A stretch of 37,260 nucleotides of DNA, taken from Desulfovibrionaceae bacterium CG1_02_65_16. GTDB taxonomy: Bacteria; Desulfobacterota; Desulfovibrionia; Desulfovibrionales; Desulfovibrionaceae. Shown here in pieces: positions 24,493 through 32,427 of the stretch (positions are counted from its first letter, which is position 1; each line of letters opens with the position of its first letter). Both the position numbers and the translations under genes were made by a program. Location: contig MNUQ01000163.1 in assembly GCA_001871085.1 (NCBI GenBank), forward strand, positions 1 through 37,260, given 5' to 3'. The notes under the pieces were generated by a model, which saw nothing but the letters and a program-made list of their open reading frames with translations, did no database searches and was not told where the DNA came from.

Positions 24493-25323
24493 TTAAAACT
24501 CCTGCGGCAGCCCCTTGAGCTGCGCCTGGGTGAACACCGGACCATCCACGCAGACGAACTTGCCGCCGATGTTGCAGCGGCCGCACAGCCCCACGCCGCA
24601 CTTCATGCGCCGCTCCAGCGTGGTCACTATCTGCTCGTCGGTGAAGCCGAGCTTGGCCAGCGCCTGAATGGTGAAGCGGATCATGATGGGCGGCCCGCAG
24701 GTGACGGCCACGGCGTTTTGCGGGCTGACGTTCAGGTCGGTGAGCACGGCGGGCACCACGCCCACGCGGTGGCTCCAGTTCTTGTCTGGATTATCCACGG
24801 TGAGCTCCACCCGCATGTCGCCCCGGGCGGCCCACTCGGCCAGCTCGCTTTTGTAGCACAGGTGCTCGGGCGTCCGGCCGCCGTAAATCAGCGTAATGGT
24901 TCCGAAGTCGGCGCGGTTGTCCAGCATGTACAGCAGCAGGGTGCGCAGCGGGGCCATGCCCACGCCGCCGCCAATGAACACGATGTCGCGGCCCTTCATG
25001 GCGTCAACATCAAAGTGGTTGCCCAGCGGCCCGCGCAGGCCCACGGGATCGCCTTCTCTCAAGGTGTGCAGGCGGTGGGTCAGTTCGCCCACGCGCATGA
25101 CGGTGAACTGGAGGAAGTCCATGCGGGTGGGAGGCGAGTTGATGACGAAGGTGCTTTCCCCGGTGCCGAATACCGAGAGCTGGGCCACCTGCCCGGGCAG
25201 GAAACGGAACGCGGCCATGGCCGCAGGGTCTTGCAGCACCACGCGGAAGGTTTTGATGTCCGGCGTTTCATCGATGGTTTCGATGATGGTGGCGATTTGC
25301 GGCATATAGGGGCTGTGGCTCAC
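24493..25323 (-). CDS. flxA: FlxA: FAD/NAD(P)H-binding subunit of the Flx-Hdr complex
   Basis: The 276-residue cytoplasmic subunit is of the ferredoxin-NADP reductase type. It shows the FAD-domain entry ETPDIKTFRV, then GESTFVINSPP, the NAD-site glycine motif IGGGVGMAPLRTLLLYM, CGPPIMI, and a C-terminal [2Fe-2S] motif MKCGVGLCGRCNIGGKFVC. It is expected to oxidise NADH for the complex. GTG 25323 overlaps the flxB stop (GTGA), has GGGGG upstream and yields the family-like N-terminus SHSPYMPQIATI; ATG 25305 is the alternative. It is the last gene of the seven-gene run. Confidence 0.9.
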   Translation of the reverse strand: MSHSPYMPQIATIIETIDETPDIKTFRVVLQDPAAMAAFRFLPGQVAQLSVFGTGESTFVINSPPTRMDFLQFTVMRVGELTHRLHTLREGDPVGLRGPLGNHFDVDAMKGRDIVFIGGGVGMAPLRTLLLYMLDNRADFGTITLIYGGRTPEHLCYKSELAEWAARGDMRVELTVDNPDKNWSHRVGVVPAVLTDLNVSPQNAVAVTCGPPIMIRFTIQALAKLGFTDEQIVTTLERRMKCGVGLCGRCNIGGKFVCVDGPVFTQAQLKGLPQEF

Positions 25324-26390
25324 TTCTTTTCCCCCTTCTCCAAAAGGTCGAGCACAATGCGGCGGATGTCCACCGAGACGGGGCAGGACTTGATACAGCG
25401 GCCGCACCCCGTGCACGAGACCTCTGGTTGGGCGTTCCGCTCGTTGGACGCGGCGGGAAATTCCTGCGGATGGTAGCAGAACTTGTGGCCAACGCGGTTG
25501 CGCAGGCGGTGCGCCCGGCTCACGCGCGGGTTGTAGCCGCTGCCCTCCAGCGTGTAGAGCGCGCTCATGCAGGTGTCCCAGGTGCGCAGGCGCTTGCCTT
25601 TGAGCCCCTGGTTCTCGTCGGTGATGTTGAAGCAGGAGCAGGTGGGGCACAGGTACGTGCACACCCCGCACGAAAGACAGCGCGCGCTCTGGTCCATCCA
25701 GAAGTCCATGTTGTCGAACAGTGCGAGAAAGCGTTCCGGCGCGGCGCGCAGGTCCGGCGCGGGACCGGGCTCCACCGGGTTCGCCAGTCGGGCGGCCAGC
25801 TCGTCCGCTATTTGCTGCGACGTGTCCGGCAGATTGGCCAAAAGCTTTTCCCCGGCGGGGGTTATGGCGCGGGCCGCGTATCCGCCGGTGACGGCGAAGA
25901 GCAGCACGTCCGAGCCCTCCTCGGAGGTGGGGCCGCCGCCGGTCCAGTGGCAGAAGCAGGTGTTCTCCATGTGCTCGCAGGCAACGGTGACGAACAGGGT
26001 GGCCGCGCGTCTGGCGGCATAGAGCGGGTCGGCCACGCCGCGCTCCAGAAACACGCGGTCCAGCAGCTTGTTGCCGCGGGCGTCGCAGGGGCGGCATCCC
26101 AGCACGACCGTGGGTTCCGGCGGCAGCGGATCGGCCAGGAAAACCTCGGTCTTCGTCAGGTCCGCGTGGTCCTTGCGATAGGTGTAGGAGAGCAGGTTCT
26201 CTGTTTGCGGCAAGAGCGCCTGCTTGGCCGATGCTGTGGGCGGACGGCCCAGGAAGGGGTGCATGTCCGGCGCCCAGGGTCGGTAGATGACGGCCTGTCC
26301 CTCGCGCACGGGGGCCAGCAGGCGGTAGTCTCTGGCCCAGGCCGCGGCCAGTGCGGCCACGGCATCGTTCTCGATGAATCGCGCTACCAT
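25320..26390 (-). CDS. flxB: FlxB: iron-sulfur subunit (AsrA/HycB-like)
   Basis: The 356-residue protein has an N-terminal domain shared with anaerobic sulfite-reductase subunit A-like proteins (VVLGCRPCDARGNKLLDRVF). Two ferredoxin-type clusters follow: CLSCGVCTYLCPTCSCF and CTGCGRCIKSCPVSVDI. It probably relays electrons between FlxA and the Hdr half. ATG 26390 overlaps the flxC stop by seven bases, and its own stop overlaps the flxA start, so the translation of the three is coupled. Confidence 0.9.
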   Translation of the reverse strand: MVARFIENDAVAALAAAWARDYRLLAPVREGQAVIYRPWAPDMHPFLGRPPTASAKQALLPQTENLLSYTYRKDHADLTKTEVFLADPLPPEPTVVLGCRPCDARGNKLLDRVFLERGVADPLYAARRAATLFVTVACEHMENTCFCHWTGGGPTSEEGSDVLLFAVTGGYAARAITPAGEKLLANLPDTSQQIADELAARLANPVEPGPAPDLRAAPERFLALFDNMDFWMDQSARCLSCGVCTYLCPTCSCFNITDENQGLKGKRLRTWDTCMSALYTLEGSGYNPRVSRAHRLRNRVGHKFCYHPQEFPAASNERNAQPEVSCTGCGRCIKSCPVSVDIRRIVLDLLEKGEKK

Positions 26391-27352
26391 AGCAGCCCCC
26401 GGTCCTTGATCTTTTCCTCTTCCATTTGGAAGGTGTGCAGCGGCGGCACGGCCTCCGGGTCCACCCCCGCCTCGTAGTTGAAGACTTCCTTGAGCTCGCG
26501 GTTCATTTTCCGTTTGAGGAGCAGGATGGGAATGCCCATTGGGCAGGAGCGCTGGCATTCGCCGCACTCGGTGCAGCGCCCGGCCAGGTGCAGGGCGTGC
26601 ATGACCTGGAACAGCCACTTTTCCTGCAGGGTGGCCTCGGCGCTGAGCCAGTGCGGCTCGCGGCTGTCGGCCAGGCACACGTGCTTGCACACGCATAAGG
26701 GGCAGGCGTTGCGGCAGGCGTAGCAGCGTATGCAGCGGCTCATTTGCCGCTTCCAGAAGTCGAAGCGCTCCTGCGGGTTGAGTTTTTCAAAGCCCTCCAG
26801 GTCGGCGTAGGTGTCCTCCACCCCCTTGGGCTCCACTTCCGGGCCGATCAGATGGTCGGCGATGAGCGGATTGGGGTAGCGGCAGCGCAGGCACTTGTCG
26901 GCAAGAACATCCTGCCGTGACAGCACGCGCTCGCCCTCGGGCAGCAGCAGCCGCACCTCGGTCTCCGTGAACTCCGCGCCGCGCGCCTGGGCTATGTCCG
27001 CGCGCACGCGCACCTTGGCCAGGTCAATGACGCCCTGGCAGGGCATGCCGAAGACCACGAGGTTCGCGCGGTCCAAAAGCTTCTCCTGCATCAGCTCGAC
27101 CACCGAGCGCGAGTCGCAGCCCTTGACCACGATGCCGATGCGTTTGCCGCGCATGGCGTACAGGCTGGTGGCCAGATTCTCCACGCAGGTGGCGTCGAAG
27201 ATGAGCTTGTCCGCGTCGGCCTCGGTGCGCACGGTGATGGGCGTGGCGTGCAGCGCGTCGAAGCCGCGCCCGTAGCCCAGCACGAAGTCCAGCTTGGGCA
27301 GTTCGGCTTTCACCGCGGCTATGAGCCGTTGTATGCGGTCGTTTTCAGCCAT
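26384..27352 (-). CDS. flxC: FlxC: iron-sulfur subunit
   Basis: The 322-residue protein has an N-terminal domain like the F420-hydrogenase/dehydrogenase beta family (GKRIGIVVKGCDSRSVVELM, VVFGMPCQGVIDL). Cysteines sit at CLRCRYPNP, CIRCYACRNACPLCVCKHVC and CTECGECQRSCPMGIP, enough for two [4Fe-4S] clusters plus extra ligands. It acts as the second electron relay of the Flx module. ATG 27352 overlaps the end of flxD. Confidence 0.9.
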   Translation of the reverse strand: MAENDRIQRLIAAVKAELPKLDFVLGYGRGFDALHATPITVRTEADADKLIFDATCVENLATSLYAMRGKRIGIVVKGCDSRSVVELMQEKLLDRANLVVFGMPCQGVIDLAKVRVRADIAQARGAEFTETEVRLLLPEGERVLSRQDVLADKCLRCRYPNPLIADHLIGPEVEPKGVEDTYADLEGFEKLNPQERFDFWKRQMSRCIRCYACRNACPLCVCKHVCLADSREPHWLSAEATLQEKWLFQVMHALHLAGRCTECGECQRSCPMGIPILLLKRKMNRELKEVFNYEAGVDPEAVPPLHTFQMEEEKIKDRGLLW

Positions 27353-27980
27353 TGCCGCCCTCCTTGGCGGGCGCAGCCATGCCCGCAATGTCCTCCTGGG
27401 TCAGCACGGCCCCGGCGGGTTTGTCCCAATCTGGCAGGGGTGGCGCGGGCTGGGCGATGCCCGAATGGGCCGCGTCCAAGGGAGAGCCGCCCGGCTGGGC
27501 CATGTCCGGCTGGGAAAGGGACTGGCCGAGCATGCCCTCAAGCGCGCACATGGTGCGGGCCGGCTCGGTCATGCGCGGCATATGCCCCAGCGCGTGGATT
27601 TTGTTGGTGAAGCTGGTGACCATGTCGCGCCAGCGCGAGCCCTCGGACGCGGAGACCCAGACATACTCGAAGCGGCCCTCGTCCACGCCGATGATGGGCA
27701 GAAAGCGCCGCAGCATCTCCAGACGCCGACGGGCGTAGAAGTTGCCCTCCGAGTAGTGGCAGTCGCGCGGGTGGCAGCCGGAGACGAGCACGCCGTCGGC
27801 CCCGGACAAAAGCGCCTTGGCCACGAACATGGGGTCCACCCGGCCGGAGCAGGGCACGCGGATGATGCGCAGGTCCGTTGGCTGGGAAAAGCGCGCCACG
27901 CCCGCCGCATCGGCCCCCCCGTAGGAGCACCAGTTGCACAGGAAACCTATTATTCTGTAGTCTCGTCCCATGTCCGGCAT
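27345..27980 (-). CDS. flxD: FlxD: MvhD-like [2Fe-2S] subunit with C-terminal extension
   Basis: The 211-residue protein begins with an MvhD-type domain (about 1-140): FLCNWCSYGGADAAG, RIIRVPCSGRVDP, GADGVLVSGCHPRDCHYSEG. In methanogens the homologue bridges hydrogenase and HdrA; here it should link Flx to Hdr. The cysteine of CNWC is a normal codon, not selenocysteine. About 60 Pro/Ala/Gly-rich residues follow the core, containing a short repeat (GIAQPAPPL; SQPDMAQPGG), longer than the usual family length of about 140. ATG 27980 (GGAGG upstream) overlaps the hdrA end; ATG 27971 is possible. Confidence 0.9.
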   Translation of the reverse strand: MPDMGRDYRIIGFLCNWCSYGGADAAGVARFSQPTDLRIIRVPCSGRVDPMFVAKALLSGADGVLVSGCHPRDCHYSEGNFYARRRLEMLRRFLPIIGVDEGRFEYVWVSASEGSRWRDMVTSFTNKIHALGHMPRMTEPARTMCALEGMLGQSLSQPDMAQPGGSPLDAAHSGIAQPAPPLPDWDKPAGAVLTQEDIAGMAAPAKEGGNG

Positions 27981-29929
27981 AACGCATTGACCTCCGCAAG
28001 GAGCTGGGAATCTGTGAAGTGCTGGAGCTGGATGGCCCGCACGGGGCAGGTGACGCTGCAAATGCCGCAACCCTGGCACACGGTCTCCACAACCTCGGCG
28101 CGCTGGGAGCCGTCGCGCAGCTCGCGCATGCGGATGGCGCCGAAGGGGCAGGTGCGTTCGCACTTGCCGCAGCCGATGCAGCGGTTGGCGTTGACCAGGG
28201 CGATCTGCGGATCGCTTTCAAGCTTGTCCTTGGAGAGCAGGGCCAGCACTTTGCCCGCGGCCGCGCTGGCCTGGGACACGCTGGCGGGAATGTCCTTGGG
28301 GCCCTGGCAGGCGCCGGCCAGGAACACGCCCACCGTGTTGGTCTCCACGGGGCGCAGCTTGGGGTGGCTCTCCATGAAGAATCCATAGGCGTCATACGAG
28401 ATGCGCAGTTTCTCGGCCAGCTCGGGCGCGCCGTGGGCGGCCTCCGCCCCGACGGCCAGCACCACGAGATCCGCCGCCACCTCCACCTGCCGGCCCAGCA
28501 GCGTGTCGGCCCCGCACACAATGAGCTTGCCGTCCTGCGGGTAGACCTGCGCCACGCGGCCGCGCACGTACTCCACGCCGTATTCCTCCTGCGCGCGGCG
28601 CACGAACTCCTCGTAGCCCTTACCGTTGGCGCGGATGTCCATGTAGAACACGTACGCCCGGGAATCGGGGATGTGGTCGCGCGTGAGGATGGCCTGCTTG
28701 GCCGTGTACATGCAGCAGAAGCCGGAGCAATACGGCCGGTTCAGCGAACGGTCGCGGCTGCCCACGCAGGAGATGAACACCACGGTCTTGGGCTCGGTCC
28801 CGTCGCTGGGCCTCTTGATATGCCCGGCCGTTGGGCCGGAGGCCGAGAGCATGCGCTCGTAAGCCAGGCTGGTGACCACGTCGGGGTAGCGCCCCGCGCC
28901 GTATTCGCCGCACTTCTTGTGGTCGAAGAGATCGATGCCCGTGGCGGCGATGATGGCCCCCACCTTCTCGGTGATGAACTCGTCCTGCATGTCGTAGGCG
29001 ATGGCTCCGGTGGGGCAGATCTTTTCGCACACGCCGCACTTGCCCTTGGTGAGTTTGAGGCAGTACTCGGCGTTGATGCTGGCGCGCTTGGGAATGGCCT
29101 GCGGGAAGGGGATGCCGATGGCCGTGGTCAGGCTCACATTCTCGTTGAAGGCGTCGGGCACCTTGCGGCTGGGGCACTTTTCCTGGCAGGCGCCGCAGCC
29201 GGTGCACTTGGTCCAGTCCACGTAGGTGGAGTGCTTCTTGATCCTGACCTCGAAGTTGCCCACATAGCCGGAGACCTCCTCCACCTCCGAGCAGGTGTGC
29301 AGGGCGATGCGCGGGTTTTGGCCGGCATCGACCATTTTGGGGCCCAGCACGCACACGGCGCAGTCCACGGTGGGGAAGGTCTTGTCGAGCTTGCTCATAA
29401 CGCCGCCGATGGAGCTTTTGCGCTCCACCAGCACAACGTCCAGCCCGCCGTCGGCGCAGTCCAGCGCGGCCTGAATGCCGGCCACGCCGCCGCCAACAAT
29501 GAGCACGCGCTTCTGCACGTCGAAGCTTTTGGGAGTCAGCGGCCGGTCCACGCGCAGCTTTTCAACGGCCATGCGCACCAGGTCCGTGGCTTTTTGCGTG
29601 TTGCGCTTGCGGTCAAGGGAAATCCAGGCCACGTGCTCGCGGATGTTGGCCATCTCGAACATGTAGCGGTTGAGGCCCGCGCGCTCCACGGCGCGGCGGA
29701 AGGTCACCTCGTGCATGCGCGGCGAGCAGGAGGCCACCACCACGCCATCGAGCTTGAGGTCGCGGATGGTCTGCTCCAGGGTCTTCTGGCCGGGGTCGGA
29801 GCAGGCGTACATGTGGTCCGTGGCGAAAACCACGTCGGGGAACTCCCGGGCGGCCGCGGCCACGGCCTCCACGTCGACGGTGGCGGCGATGTTGTTGCCG
29901 CAGTGGCAAACCATGACGCCTATGCGCAT
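27950..29929 (-). CDS. hdrA: HdrA-like flavoprotein of the Flx-Hdr complex
   Basis: The 659-residue protein is the core electron-bifurcating-type subunit. It has an N-terminal domain starting MRIGVMVCHCGNNI, the thioredoxin-reductase-like FAD motif RVLIVGGGVAGIQAALDC, a Cys-rich insertion with CTGCGACQEKCPSRK and CGVCEKICPTGAI, and two C-terminal ferredoxin clusters, CIGCGKCERTCPFGAI and CQGCGICSVTCPVRAI. By analogy with FlxABCD-HdrABC of Desulfovibrio, it should take electrons from NADH and split them between ferredoxin and a disulfide acceptor. AAGGAG precedes ATG 29929, which overlaps the hdrB stop. Confidence 0.95.
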   Translation of the reverse strand: MRIGVMVCHCGNNIAATVDVEAVAAAAREFPDVVFATDHMYACSDPGQKTLEQTIRDLKLDGVVVASCSPRMHEVTFRRAVERAGLNRYMFEMANIREHVAWISLDRKRNTQKATDLVRMAVEKLRVDRPLTPKSFDVQKRVLIVGGGVAGIQAALDCADGGLDVVLVERKSSIGGVMSKLDKTFPTVDCAVCVLGPKMVDAGQNPRIALHTCSEVEEVSGYVGNFEVRIKKHSTYVDWTKCTGCGACQEKCPSRKVPDAFNENVSLTTAIGIPFPQAIPKRASINAEYCLKLTKGKCGVCEKICPTGAIAYDMQDEFITEKVGAIIAATGIDLFDHKKCGEYGAGRYPDVVTSLAYERMLSASGPTAGHIKRPSDGTEPKTVVFISCVGSRDRSLNRPYCSGFCCMYTAKQAILTRDHIPDSRAYVFYMDIRANGKGYEEFVRRAQEEYGVEYVRGRVAQVYPQDGKLIVCGADTLLGRQVEVAADLVVLAVGAEAAHGAPELAEKLRISYDAYGFFMESHPKLRPVETNTVGVFLAGACQGPKDIPASVSQASAAAGKVLALLSKDKLESDPQIALVNANRCIGCGKCERTCPFGAIRMRELRDGSQRAEVVETVCQGCGICSVTCPVRAIQLQHFTDSQLLAEVNALCRTWDETTE

Positions 29930-30888
29930 GGCTGGGTCTCCTTGTCAGAGGGCTTGGCGGCCGTCTTGGCCTGCGCCTTGGCGGCGCGTTCCGCCTCGCG
30001 CGCCTTTTCGCGTTCGTCCGCCGCGGCCAGGGCCGGGCCGAAGGGCAGCACCAGCTTGTCCAGGCGGATGTCCTTGTCCGGCAGGCCCAGGGCCAGGGCC
30101 ATAAGCTGGGTGAAGTAGGGCACGGGGAGCCGGCTGTCGGTGTGGGCGGCCGCGTTCACCTGCCCGCGCCGCAGGTCCAGGTTCATCTGGCACAGGGGAC
30201 AGGCCACGGCGATGCAGTCCGCCCCGACGCTTACGGCCATTTCAATGATGCGCGCGGAAAGCCGGCGCATGACATCGAGCCGGGGCATGCCGAAGGCCGC
30301 GCCGCAGCACTCGGTCTTGAAGGGGAAGTCCACCACCTCGGCTCCGCAGGCGGTGAGCAGTTCGTCCATGGCCACGGGATTTTCTGGGTCGTCGAAGGCC
30401 ATGAGCCCCGGCGGCCGGTTCATGATGCAGCCGTAGTAGCAGGCCACGCGCAGGCCGGAAAGCGGCCGCGCCACGTGCGCCTTGACGCCCTGCGGCCCCA
30501 CCTGTTCGTACAGCACCTGCAGGGTGCTCACGGCTTCCAGCGGGCCGGGGGCCGCGCGGCCAAGCAGGCGTTCCACCTCGGCGCGGTATCCGGGGTCTGC
30601 CGCGTCGGCCAGGCGGTGGTTGGCCGTTTTGAGGGCGGCCAGGCAGCTGGGGCAGGGCGTGGTCACGCGGGAAAAGCCAGCGGTTTCGGCCTGGATGAGG
30701 TTGCGCGCGGCCAGCGCGCCGGCGAGAAAGTGGTCCACCGTGTGCGCGGGCGTGCTGCCGCAGCAGGTCCAGTCGGGCACGTCGGCCATTGCGACGCCCA
30801 GGGCCTTCAGGCAGGCGCGGGTGGAGATGTCGTACTCCGCGGCGGTTCCGCTTTGCGAACAGCCGGGGTAATAGCCGAGGGCGCTCAT
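29920..30888 (-). CDS. hdrB: HdrB-like CCG-domain disulfide reductase subunit
   Basis: The 322-residue protein has two CCG domains: an N-terminal one with YYPGCSQSG, PDWTCCGSTPAH and TTPCPSCLAAL, and a C-terminal one with ACYYGCIM, KTECCGAAFGMPR and ACPLCQMNLD. These bind non-cubane Fe-S clusters at the heterodisulfide-reducing site in HdrB. In sulfate reducers the physiological acceptor is thought to be a DsrC-type or other thiol-disulfide protein. The tail is a charged Ala/Lys/Glu segment. The start ATG 30888 overlaps hdrC by four bases (ATGA). Confidence 0.94.
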   Translation of the reverse strand: MSALGYYPGCSQSGTAAEYDISTRACLKALGVAMADVPDWTCCGSTPAHTVDHFLAGALAARNLIQAETAGFSRVTTPCPSCLAALKTANHRLADAADPGYRAEVERLLGRAAPGPLEAVSTLQVLYEQVGPQGVKAHVARPLSGLRVACYYGCIMNRPPGLMAFDDPENPVAMDELLTACGAEVVDFPFKTECCGAAFGMPRLDVMRRLSARIIEMAVSVGADCIAVACPLCQMNLDLRRGQVNAAAHTDSRLPVPYFTQLMALALGLPDKDIRLDKLVLPFGPALAAADEREKAREAERAAKAQAKTAAKPSDKETQPCA

Positions 30889-31532
30889 TTCGCGTTCTCC
30901 TCCGTTGGCTGTGTGGAAGGCGCGGGCGTCGCCGCTGCCGTGCTGGTTGGCCTGCCCTCGTGGAAGCGGCGGAAAATCTCCGCCACCTCGCGCTTGCCGT
31001 TGCCCGTCGGCTCGTGCGGCCAAAAGGCCAGCTTCCCGCGTGAGAGCATGGCCGGTCCAAGGCCCGCGTCCTGCAGGGGCTTGCCGCTTATGATGGCGAA
31101 GACCATGGCCAGCCCGGCCTCGAACACGCGGCCATGGCGCGCCACGCTGGAAAGAAAGCTGTCGGCGAAGGTTTTGACCAGTCGCTCCGGGGCGCGGCCC
31201 TCGGCCCTCGCCATGTGCCGCAGCACGTCCATCACCGTCGCCACCTCTATATTATTGGGGCAGCGCGTGGTGCAGGCCTGGCAGGTGGCGCACAGCCATA
31301 TGGACCGGCAGGACAGGACTTCGTCCTTGCGGCCAAGCTGCACCAAGCGCATCACCTGATGCACGGGGATGTCGTAATCGTGGGTATAGGCGCAACCAGC
31401 GGTGCAGTTGCCGCATTGGTAGCAGCTTTTGAGGTCCTGCCCGCTCTCTTTCGCCACGGCGTTGATGAAGGAAAGGTCGCGCCCGGCTTCGAGATCAAGG
31501 TTTTGCAACGAGGTCCGCATGGGGATGGGCAT
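30885..31532 (-). CDS. hdrC: HdrC-like iron-sulfur subunit
   Basis: The 215-residue protein carries two [4Fe-4S] motifs, CYQCGNCTAGCAY and CATCQACTTRCPNNI, followed by the HdrC helical region. It delivers electrons to HdrB. ATG 31532 has GGAGGAG upstream (about seven bases). It is the first gene of the seven-gene run hdrC-hdrB-hdrA-flxD-flxC-flxB-flxA; each junction overlaps, indicating translational coupling. A possible sigma-70 promoter is TTGCGT-17-TATCCT on the minus strand between about 31600 and 31630. Confidence 0.93.
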   Translation of the reverse strand: MPIPMRTSLQNLDLEAGRDLSFINAVAKESGQDLKSCYQCGNCTAGCAYTHDYDIPVHQVMRLVQLGRKDEVLSCRSIWLCATCQACTTRCPNNIEVATVMDVLRHMARAEGRAPERLVKTFADSFLSSVARHGRVFEAGLAMVFAIISGKPLQDAGLGPAMLSRGKLAFWPHEPTGNGKREVAEIFRRFHEGRPTSTAAATPAPSTQPTEENAK

Positions 31533-31881
31533 TGGCTGCTCCTCCGGGTTTGACCCGGTCTGGGTGCTGAAAAATCCCTACCAGCGGAGGCAGGATAGCA
31601 TCGTGAAAATGGGAACGCAAGGAAACGGGAAAGTGCGAACGGGAGGATTCTTGTTTTAAATTCAGGTCGCTATGTAAAGAGGAGAGCCTGGCGGCGCGGG
31701 AGGGGCAAACACCCTCCCGCGCACAGGACCGTCCTGTTTTTTGGGGATCGCCCATTGGTGAGCCGTGACCGCCCGGTGATCCGGGGCATCGGGGGCTGGC
31801 TCACCAACGGCGTCCGGGGGACAGGAGGCGCGGCCGGCCGCGGTAGCGCCCACGCGCCGGCCTCCCCAAGAATCCTGCCTG
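31533..31881. other. Intergenic region between fumarase and hdrC
   Basis: No supported gene. It carries a perfect 11-bp hairpin (31694-31722) and a 15-bp palindrome (31724-31738), followed by TTTTTT on the plus strand, and probably the promoter of the hdr-flx operon on the minus strand. No sigma-54 -24/-12 element was found. Confidence 0.6.
31694..31740. other. 11-bp hairpin next to a 15-bp palindrome
   Basis: GCGCGGGAGGG (31694-31704) pairs with CCCTCCCGCGC (31712-31722), loop seven bases. Immediately after comes ACAGGAC-C-GTCCTGT (31724-31738), followed by T on the plus strand. For the minus-strand transcripts here it may end the frd-fum message, though no T-tract follows on that strand. 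Alternatively it is an operator. Confidence 0.45.
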
Positions 31882-32427
31882 CTATTCCGGCAGGTTCGGC
31901 TTGGCGTACAGCTCCCCGCCGAAGGCGTCGTTGATGACCAGCAGCGGGAAGTCCTTGACCGTCATTTCGCGCACGGCCTCGGGGCCCAGCTCGTCGAAGG
32001 CGATGATCTTGCTCGCGGTGATGCACTTGGACAGCAGGGCTCCGGCCCCGCCGGTGGCCCCGAAGTATACGGCCTTGTGGTCGCGCATGGCCTTTTTGAC
32101 CTCGTCGTTGCGCTTGCCCTTGCCGATGCTGGCCTTGAGCCCCAGGCTGATGAGGCGGGGGGCGTAGGCGTCCATGCGGTAGCTGGTGGTGGGCCCGGCC
32201 GCTCCGATGGGCCGGCCCGGGGGCGCGGGTGAGGGCCCCACATAGTAGATGCTCGCGCCCTTGAGGTCGAAGGGCAGCGGCTTGCCGGCGTCCAGCAGGT
32301 CGGTCAGCTTCTTGTGCGCGGCGTCGCGGCCGGAGTAGATGATGCCCGAGAGCAGCACCACGTCGCCCGCGCGCAGCTTTTCGATGTCCGCGTCGGTGAG
32401 CGGGGTGTTGAGCGAGTACTTGGCCAT
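31882..32427 (-). CDS. Class I fumarate hydratase, beta subunit
   Basis: The 181-residue protein matches the C-terminal domain of Fe-S fumarase: LNTPLTDADIEKLRAGDVV, LSGIIYSGRDAAHKKL, YYVGPSPAPPGRPIGAAGPT, ITASKIIAFDELGPEAVRE. It interconverts fumarate and malate with the alpha subunit. GGAGGTGG precedes ATG 32427, and the start overlaps the alpha-subunit stop by one base (TAATG). It ends the frd-fum run. Confidence 0.95.
   Translation of the reverse strand: MAKYSLNTPLTDADIEKLRAGDVVLLSGIIYSGRDAAHKKLTDLLDAGKPLPFDLKGASIYYVGPSPAPPGRPIGAAGPTTSYRMDAYAPRLISLGLKASIGKGKRNDEVKKAMRDHKAVYFGATGGAGALLSKCITASKIIAFDELGPEAVREMTVKDFPLLVINDAFGGELYAKPNLPE

Noticed and set aside
27870-27960. Selenocysteine in the CNWC motif of FlxD
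   Set aside because: Both positions are ordinary Cys codons with no in-frame TGA.
28019-30118. Plus-strand open frame of nearly 700 codons opposite hdrA and hdrB
   Set aside because: Composition artefact of GC-rich coding DNA; it lacks domains, while the minus strand reads canonical HdrA/HdrB.
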